Source: CAZFAT01 sp964517075
Lineage (GTDB): Bacteria; Acidobacteriota; Vicinamibacteria; Vicinamibacterales; SCN-69-37
Length of the DNA: 7,086 nt
NCBI GenBank assembly: GCA_964517075.1
Contig: CAZFAT010000416.1
Location: forward strand, 1-7,086
Reading direction: 5' to 3'
Under the pieces are notes generated by a model. The model saw only the letters and a list, made by a program, of their open reading frames with translations, was not told where the DNA came from and searched no databases. A program made the position numbers and the translations under genes. Shown one piece after another: positions 1 through 4,155 of this stretch. The number at the start of each line of letters is the position of its first letter. The stretch's first letter is position 1.

Positions 1-40
1 GCCACGCCTGCCACCACCAGGAAGGCGAAAGGTCGGTCGC

Positions 41-1390
41 GTGGCGCGTAAATACCTGATCGAAACGTTCGGCTGTCAGATGAACTATCACGACTCGGAA
101 CGGCTGGCCGGGTTGCTCGAAGCCGACGGATACGAAGCGGCCGCGGACGAGACCGCCGCCGACCTGGTCGTGCTCAACACCTGCAGCGTTCGCGAGCGCG
201 CCGAGGACAAGCTGTACTCGCGGCTCGGAGCCATTCGCGACGCCGCCGCCGCGCGAGGCGCCGCACCGGTCGTGGCCGTGGCCGGCTGCGTGGCGCAGCA
301 GGAAGGCGAACGGCTCCTCCAGCGTCATCCGACGATCGACGCGGTCGTAGGCACACGGAGCCTCGGGCGGCTGCCGGCGCTGCTCGAGGACGCGCGGTCG
401 GGCGGACGCCAGGTCATCGACGTCGACCCTCGCGAGGACCTCGGCGTGCCGCTCGGCACGCTGCGCTACTCGGATCCCGTGCGCGCCTGGATCACGATCA
501 TCGAGGGCTGCAACGAGTTCTGCAGTTTCTGCGTGGTGCCGTACACGCGCGGACACGAGCGCATGCGTTCCGTGGCGGACATCCTGGCCGATGTAACGCG
601 GGCCGCCGAGACCGGGCATCCTGAAGTCCAGCTGCTCGGGCAGATCGTCAATCACTACCAGGCGCCCGACGATCCGGCGTGCGATTTTGCGGCGCTCCTC
701 GAGCGGGTGAGTCAGGTGCCCGGCATCGCGCGCGTGCGATTCGCCAGTCCCCATCCGCGCCACGTCACCGATCGGCTGATTGCGGCCATCCGCGACCTGC
801 CCGCGGTCTGCAAGCACCTCCATCTCCCCGTGCAGTCCGGATCGAACGAGGTCCTCGCGCGGATGCGACGGCGCTACACGCGGGAGGTGTACCTCGATCT
901 CGCGGGGCGGCTCCGGGCGACGATCCCCGCCATTGCCCTGTCGACGGACGTCATCGTCGGATTTCCCGGCGAGACGGCCGCGGACTTCGACCTGACGCTG
1001 GACCTGGTGCAGCGAGCGAACTTTCACAGCATGTTCTCGTTCAAGTATTCGCCGCGGCCGAACACGCTGGCGGCCAAGCGACTGCCTGACGACGTGCCCG
1101 AGGCGGAGAAGACGCGGCGCATCATGGCGCTCCAGGCGCTCCAGCGCGATCGGCAACTGGCGACGCACGAGGCCATGGTGGGCCGCGTCGAGCCAGTCCT
1201 CGTGGACGGGCCGTCGCGTCGGCGCGCCTGGGAACTCTCCGGCCGGACCGGAGGAAACACCGTCGTCAATTTTGCGGGACCGGCCCGCTGGCTCGGTCGG
1301 CTTGTGCCGGTGCGGATCACCGGGGCGGCTCCGAACAGCCTGCGCGGCGAGCCGGCCGGCGATCCATTGGAGCGCACCCATGCTGGTTGA
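41..1390 (+). CDS. miaB: tRNA-2-methylthio-N6-dimethylallyladenosine synthase (MiaB)
   Basis: Cytoplasmic radical-SAM methylthiotransferase that adds the 2-methylthio group to N6-isopentenyl-adenosine 37 of tRNAs reading UNN codons. The 449-residue protein has the three family domains in order. The N-terminal UPF0004 domain holds cluster ligands Cys12 (FGCQMN), Cys48 (NTCSVRE) and Cys83 (AGCVAQ). The radical-SAM domain has CxxxCxxC at Cys157, Cys161 and Cys164, followed by VVPYTRGHERMRS. The C-terminal TRAM domain contains SGRTGGNTVVNF, which fits MiaB better than the paralogues RimO or MtaB. Length is normal. The start is GTG at 41: the MARKYLIETFGCQMN beginning aligns with known MiaB N-termini, and an AAAGGT at 28-33 lies 7 nt upstream. 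The 3' end overlaps the next gene by 11 bp. An oddity is GQIVN at residues 200-204, where GQNVN is usual. The promoter must lie left of the window. Confidence 0.96.
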   Translation: MARKYLIETFGCQMNYHDSERLAGLLEADGYEAAADETAADLVVLNTCSVRERAEDKLYSRLGAIRDAAAARGAAPVVAVAGCVAQQEGERLLQRHPTIDAVVGTRSLGRLPALLEDARSGGRQVIDVDPREDLGVPLGTLRYSDPVRAWITIIEGCNEFCSFCVVPYTRGHERMRSVADILADVTRAAETGHPEVQLLGQIVNHYQAPDDPACDFAALLERVSQVPGIARVRFASPHPRHVTDRLIAAIRDLPAVCKHLHLPVQSGSNEVLARMRRRYTREVYLDLAGRLRATIPAIALSTDVIVGFPGETAADFDLTLDLVQRANFHSMFSFKYSPRPNTLAAKRLPDDVPEAEKTRRIMALQALQRDRQLATHEAMVGRVEPVLVDGPSRRRAWELSGRTGGNTVVNFAGPARWLGRLVPVRITGAAPNSLRGEPAGDPLERTHAG

Positions 1391-1862
1391 AATGTCGATC
1401 AAGGGCCTGATGATCGACCCGGTGACGAACATGCCCATCGTCATTCTCCGGGACGCCGACAACCAGCGGACGCTGCCGATCTGGGTGGGACCGGTGGAAG
1501 CCAACGCCATCGCGCTGCAGATCGAGAATGTCTCGCCGCAGCGGCCGATGACGCACGACCTCCTGCGCACGGTGCTCACCGAATTGAAGACCACGCTCAG
1601 CCGGGTGGTCATTGCGGACCTGCGGGACGGCACCTTCTACGCCTATCTCGAGCTCCACCAGAACGGCGAGACGATCTTCGTCGATGCGCGGCCGAGCGAC
1701 GCCATTGCGTTGTCGCTTCGGACCCGCGCGCCGGTCTTCGTCGACACGCGAGTATTGGAACAGGCCAAGCCGGTAGACGTCTCGCCCGACGAAGCCGACC
1801 GCGATCGACTCCAGCGCTGGCTGGAGAGCCTCGATCCGGACGATCTCGGCTACAAGATGTAG
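1380..1862 (+). CDS. BFN-domain (DUF151) bifunctional nuclease family protein
   Basis: A 160-residue protein of the BFN/DUF151 family. Some members (plant BFN proteins) were reported to have DNase and RNase activity, while many bacterial members remain untested. The family core is visible: LPIWVGPVEANAIALQIE at residues 32-49, the RPMTHDLL segment at 55-62, and VDARPSDAIALSLR at 101-114 followed by PVFVD. A charged tail, roughly residues 136-160, ends in LGYKM and is predicted helical. No signal peptide or membrane segment is visible, so it should be cytoplasmic. The ATG at 1380 is preferred because TTGGAG (1367-1372) lies 7 nt before it; Met5 (ATG at 1392) is the alternative. The start lies inside the last codons of miaB, which suggests translational coupling and a shared transcript. 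The family call is secure; the biochemical activity is not shown by sequence. Confidence 0.9.
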   Translation: MLVEMSIKGLMIDPVTNMPIVILRDADNQRTLPIWVGPVEANAIALQIENVSPQRPMTHDLLRTVLTELKTTLSRVVIADLRDGTFYAYLELHQNGETIFVDARPSDAIALSLRTRAPVFVDTRVLEQAKPVDVSPDEADRDRLQRWLESLDPDDLGYKM

Positions 1863-1872
1863 CGTTCTTGTC

Positions 1873-1901
1873 TTGACACACCACAACGGCCTTCCTAGAA
1901 T
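1873..1901 (+). promoter_or_regulatory. Sigma-70-type promoter of parAB
   Basis: A perfect -35 hexamer TTGACA (1873-1878) and a -10 hexamer TAGAAT (1896-1901, one mismatch to TATAAT) are separated by exactly 17 bp. Transcription would be expected to start near 1907-1909, giving a leader of about 36 nt before the parA ATG. It lies in the 81-bp gap after the BFN gene, so parAB can be transcribed separately from miaB. This is inferred from consensus only, but the match is unusually good for such GC-rich DNA. Confidence 0.8.
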
Positions 1902-1906
1902 AGGCC
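1888..1906. promoter_or_regulatory. Operator-like dyad over the parAB -10 element
   Basis: GGCCT (1888-1892) and AGGCC (1902-1906) are inverted 5-bp arms separated by 9 bp, and together they bracket the TAGAAT -10 hexamer. Autorepression by Par proteins is common, so this is a plausible operator. Arms this short occur by chance in GC-rich DNA, so the call is tentative. Confidence 0.25.
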
Positions 1907-1943
1907 AGCCCGTCCGCTTTCCGGCCGCGGCCGCATACCCTTC

Positions 1944-2699
1944 ATGGTCATATCCATCGCCAATCAGAAAGGCGGCGTTGGCAAAACGACGACGGCCATC
2001 AATCTCGCGGCAGCCTTGGCGCTCCGCAAGAAGAAGACCCTCCTCATCGATCTCGACCCGCAAGCCAACAGCACGATGTCCTACCTCGACATCACGACCG
2101 TCGAGCGCTCGGTCTACGACGTGTTCGTGGACTCGTCGCTCGGCCTGGCCGATGTCATCAAGCCGGCGAACCAGCCCAATCTCTGGGTGGCGCCGTCCCG
2201 GATTGCGCTCGCGAAGCTCGAAGCGCGGCTGGTGGGGGAGTTGGACTCGCATTTCAAGCTCAAGGATCGGCTGGCCGCCGTGGCCGACCAGTTCGACGCG
2301 GTGGTCATCGACTGTCCGCCGGCGCTCGGCCTGCTGACCGTGAACGCCCTCGTGGCCTCGACGCATCTGCTGATTCCCATCCAGTCGTCGTACTTCGCGC
2401 TGGAGGGCACGGACGACCTGCTCGAAACCATTGAGAAGGTCCGGGCGCGGGCGAACCCGACGCTGCGCATCCTGGGGGTCGTCATCACGATGCACGACAA
2501 GCGGACGGCCCTGGCCCGGGACATCCGTGGCCAGATTGACAAGGTGTTCGGCAAGAAGGTCTTCCGGACCGTCATCACCAAGAGTGTCCGGCTCGAGGAA
2601 AGCCCCGCCTACAAAGAGTCCATTTTCAAGTTCGCGCCCGACTCGTCCGGCGCGAGCGAGTACTACCGGCTCTGTGAGGAGGTCATCGATCGTGTCTAA
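1944..2699 (+). CDS. parA: ParA/Soj-family chromosome partitioning ATPase
   Basis: Deviant Walker-type P-loop ATPase that would bind DNA non-specifically as an ATP dimer and move or position ParB-bound DNA on the nucleoid. The 251-residue protein starts directly with the fold. The deviant Walker A is KGGVGKTT (residues 9-16, signature Lys9 and P-loop Lys14), the switch I region is LLIDLDPQAN (33-42, Asp38), and Walker B is VVIDCPPALG (120-129, Asp123). There is no N-terminal helix-turn-helix, so it resembles Soj and chromosomal ParA rather than P1-type plasmid ParA. The C-terminal segment SVRLEESPAYKESIFKF diverges from the usual NVRLSEAPSYG motif, which suggests a distinct subfamily. The ATG at 1944 places the P-loop where Soj proteins have it. 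No Shine-Dalgarno is visible in the C-rich leader. The 3' end overlaps parB by 8 bp, and the gene has its own promoter at 1873-1901. Confidence 0.93.
   Translation: MVISIANQKGGVGKTTTAINLAAALALRKKKTLLIDLDPQANSTMSYLDITTVERSVYDVFVDSSLGLADVIKPANQPNLWVAPSRIALAKLEARLVGELDSHFKLKDRLAAVADQFDAVVIDCPPALGLLTVNALVASTHLLIPIQSSYFALEGTDDLLETIEKVRARANPTLRILGVVITMHDKRTALARDIRGQIDKVFGKKVFRTVITKSVRLEESPAYKESIFKFAPDSSGASEYYRLCEEVIDRV
2676..2683 (+). promoter_or_regulatory. Shine-Dalgarno site that sets the parB start
   Basis: GAGGAGGT lies inside the last codons of parA, with 8 nt between it and the GTG at 2692. It is the strongest ribosome-binding site in the window. It decides the parB start, since the frame stays open well upstream with no comparable site there. 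Confidence 0.85.
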
Positions 2700-3519
2700 G
2701 CGCGGCCTGCCCCTGTCCCTCAAGATGCGCCACGACGAACACTACGTCGACGCGCTTGCCGCCTCCGCCGGCACGCCGATCGGCCGCCTGGTCCCAATCG
2801 ACCGGGTGGACCCGAATCCCGACCAGCCCCGCCAGGTCATGGGCGACCTGTCCGAACTGATGGCCTCCATCAACGAAAAGGGCGTCATCGAGCCACTGGT
2901 CGTGCGCCAGCGCGGCGACCGGTACCAGATCGTGGCCGGGGAACGTCGCTACCAGGCAGCCGTCCGCATCGGCCTGCGGGAACTGCCCGTGGTTATTCGC
3001 GAAGTCGACGATACCGAGATCATCGAGGTCGCGCTCGTCGAGAACATTCAGCGCAGGGACCTTGGCCCGTTCGAGGAGGCTGAAGCGCTGGCCAGCCTCT
3101 CGAACCGGTGCGGCTACACCCACGAGGACCTTGCGAGGCGACTAGGGAAGTCGCGCACCACGATTACGGAGTCGCTCTCCCTGTCGGAAATGCCCACCGA
3201 CGTCCGCAATCTGTGTCGGCTGGCCGACATTTCGTCTAAGTCATTGCTTTTGCAGGTAGTTAGGCAGCAGACACCCCAGAAAATGGTCGCGTTTGTCGAG
3301 CAGCTCACGCGCAATCGCCAAGGGGCGGTCACGCGGGAGCAGGCGCGCAAGGTCGCCGCCATCCCGAAGCCTGGACGTCCGCGCGCCTTCGTCTTCCAGT
3401 ACCGCCCGCCCACCAAGAATTTCAACCTCCGACTGCAGTTCCGGAAGGCGGACATCAAGCCCGCCGACGTCATCGAAGCGCTCGAGGGAATCATTCAGGA
3501 GCTGCGGAGACAGCAATAG
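2692..3519 (+). CDS. parB: ParB/Spo0J-family partition protein, divergent subfamily
   Basis: DNA-binding partner of ParA. Classical ParB proteins bind parS and slide as CTP-gated clamps. The 275-residue protein has a ParB/Srx nuclease-like domain (about 33-125) containing IDRVDPNPDQPR, GERRYQA (83-89) and ENIQRRDLGPFEEAEAL (117-133). A helix-turn-helix follows at about 142-168 (YTHEDLARRLGKSRTTITE). The gene starts at GTG 2692 within parA, behind a strong Shine-Dalgarno. Three things are unusual. Gln88 replaces the arginine normally closing GERRxRA. The N-terminus (SKRGLPLSLKMRHDEHYVDA) lacks the GLGxGLxALI-type ParA-contact peptide. The C-terminus (about 231-275, FVFQYRPPTKNFNLRLQF) is unlike the usual dimerisation domain. 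Two clusters of codons rare in this window occur at 3130-3147 and 3235-3264. It may be a second, specialised ParB rather than the main chromosomal copy. Confidence 0.9.
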   Translation: MSKRGLPLSLKMRHDEHYVDALAASAGTPIGRLVPIDRVDPNPDQPRQVMGDLSELMASINEKGVIEPLVVRQRGDRYQIVAGERRYQAAVRIGLRELPVVIREVDDTEIIEVALVENIQRRDLGPFEEAEALASLSNRCGYTHEDLARRLGKSRTTITESLSLSEMPTDVRNLCRLADISSKSLLLQVVRQQTPQKMVAFVEQLTRNRQGAVTREQARKVAAIPKPGRPRAFVFQYRPPTKNFNLRLQFRKADIKPADVIEALEGIIQELRRQQ

Positions 3520-3526
3520 CTCATCT

Positions 3527-3612
3527 GGCTATCGGTTATCGGCTATTGGCTATCGCGATTTGGCTATTGGTTATTGATCGGGCTATTGGTTATTGATCGG
3601 CTATCGGCTATT
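3527..3612. repeat. GGYTATY heptamer tandem array
   Basis: Ten exact copies of GGYTATY lie in 86 bp, at 3527, 3534, 3541, 3548, 3562, 3569, 3581, 3588, 3599 and 3606. A decayed copy (GCGATTT) fills 3555-3561. GATCG (3576-3580) and GATC (3595-3598) interrupt the phase. A higher-order unit, GGCTATTGGTTATTGATCGG, occurs twice without mismatch at 3562-3581 and 3581-3600 (period 19 bp), so part of the array grew by duplicating a two-heptamer-plus-GATC unit. It begins 7 bp after the parB stop and is clearly AT-richer than its surroundings. It could be a dispersed heptanucleotide repeat, a protein-binding iteron array, or a product of polymerase slippage. The sequence alone does not decide. Confidence 0.9.
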
Positions 3613-3797
3613 GGAGCGGCTCCGACCCGAGGAACGGGCCGGCGCCGACACGCTCCGTGGCCCGCAATCGCCCAGAGCGTGCCTGAGGCGGTCCGCGCGA
3701 ACTCCGGCAAGGTGACAACCGCCTCTGTCATCCCAGCAGCTGTTGCGTTGCGACTCGGTTGCGCTGATCTGATCGATCGGCTATCTGCAATTGGGGC
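3595..3797. repeat. Pair of 23-bp direct repeats 180 bp apart
   Basis: Positions 3595-3617 and 3775-3797 match at 20 of 23 bases; both begin GATCGGCTATC and end in TTGG followed by AGC or GGC. The left copy is the end of the heptamer array, and the right copy is a lone echo. The starts are exactly 180 bp apart and enclose 157 bp of unassigned DNA. This could be an array split by an insertion, or direct repeats flanking an inserted segment. No transposase, inverted terminal repeats or target-site signature is visible. Confidence 0.7.
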
Positions 3798-3860
3798 ATG
3801 AGACGGTCCAAGGGGGCGCATGAACCCACGCCGGCGACCATTCATTCCGACGCATGCTCA

Positions 3861-3874
3861 TTCACAACCGTGAA
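3861..3874. promoter_or_regulatory. TTCAC-N4-GTGAA dyad
   Basis: Inverted arms TTCAC (3861-3865) and GTGAA (3870-3874) are separated by AACC. The arms equal the inner half-sites of canonical parS (TTTCAC/GTGAAA), but parS has no spacer between them. It lies about 340 bp after parB. A chance occurrence is quite possible. Confidence 0.2.
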
Positions 3875-3979
3875 CCGCGGCAGCCTCTAGGCCCTCGACG
3901 GACGAGGAGCTTCGACGCAAGGAGAGGTTCTCGAATACTAAGAGGACGCCCAGAGAACGACTGCCGCCGCGGCCGTTCC

Positions 3980-3995
3980 TGGCCAGACCTGGCCA
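3980..3995. promoter_or_regulatory. TGGCCAG/CTGGCCA dyad, also a CCTGGCCA direct repeat
   Basis: TGGCCAG (3980-3986) and CTGGCCA (3989-3995) form perfect 7-bp inverted arms with a 2-bp centre. The same bases also read as two CCTGGCCA direct copies (3978-3985 and 3988-3995), 10 bp apart, about one helical turn. An AT-rich stretch (3996-4020) follows immediately. The geometry suits a dimeric regulator upstream of lptFG, but no regulator family can be named. Confidence 0.35.
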
Positions 3996-4137
3996 TTAGT
4001 CAACATAACACTTCTTATCAGACGTTCTGGAAAGGGCCCCAACACCGTGCGCCGGCGACCGGACACCCCGGAATCCGTCCCCCCCCCGAACGACGCCCCA
4101 CGCCGGCCGATGACGGGTGCCGGGCCGCCGTGCCCAG

Positions 4138-4146
4138 TGCTATGGT
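4138..4146 (+). promoter_or_regulatory. Extended -10 promoter candidate for lptFG
   Basis: TGCTATGGT is a TGn-extended -10 (TATGGT at 4141-4146, four of six bases matching TATAAT). No -35 resembling TTGACA sits 16-18 bp upstream, as can be the case for extended -10 promoters. Only 9 bp separate it from the GTG at 4156, so transcription would begin at or just before the start codon, giving a leaderless or near-leaderless mRNA. Tentative. Confidence 0.35.
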
Positions 4147-4155
4147 GGCGCTGGC

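Larger units (their letters stand above)
3520..4155. other. 636-bp intergenic region without a convincing gene
   Basis: This region separates parB from lptFG. It opens with a heptamer repeat array and a partial echo of it 180 bp later. The 157 bp between the two echo copies (3618-3774) show only small dyads, such as TGACA/TGTCA arms at 3713-3730 and CCCG/CGGG arms near 3625-3637, with no T-tract that would make a terminator. The right half contains a TTCAC/GTGAA dyad, a CTGGCCA repeat/dyad, an AT-rich patch (3996-4020), a run of nine C (4079-4087) and a likely extended -10 element before lptFG. Open frames here (for example 3574-3801 and 3854-4159) give low-complexity, arginine- and proline-rich products with no recognisable motif. 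No tRNA or known small RNA was recognised. Confidence 0.7.

Noticed and set aside
1317..2723. A 468-residue open frame on the minus strand across the BFN gene and parA.
   Set aside because: It is antisense to two well-supported genes, its product is Arg/Asp/Gly-rich with no family motif, and such long shadows are expected in GC-rich DNA.
3527..3612. The repeat array as a CRISPR array.
   Set aside because: Units are 7 bp and contiguous, without unique spacers, and no cas genes are present.
3520..3660. Intrinsic terminator after parB.
   Set aside because: Small GC-rich dyads exist (GGAGC/GCTCC near 3613-3623, CCCG/CGGG near 3625-3637), but none is followed by a T-tract. The heptamer array itself has no inverted symmetry.
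3574..3801. A 75-residue open frame spanning the 180-bp repeat pair.
   Set aside because: The repeated peptide at its ends simply reflects the DNA repeats lying a multiple of three apart. No ribosome-binding site or family resemblance is visible.
3926..3958. GTTCTC/GAGAAC arms with a tRNA T-loop-like TTCTCGAATAC.
   Set aside because: No cloverleaf could be fitted around it; the arms are only six bases with a loop of about 20.
4079..4087. Run of nine C upstream of lptFG as a phase-variation switch.
   Set aside because: It lies outside the coding region and not between promoter elements, and short C runs are expected in such GC-rich DNA.
1863..4155. Canonical parS (TGTTTCACGTGAAACA or close variants) near parAB.
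   Set aside because: Read by eye, no match was found around the operon or elsewhere in the window; only the split TTCAC/GTGAA dyad came near.
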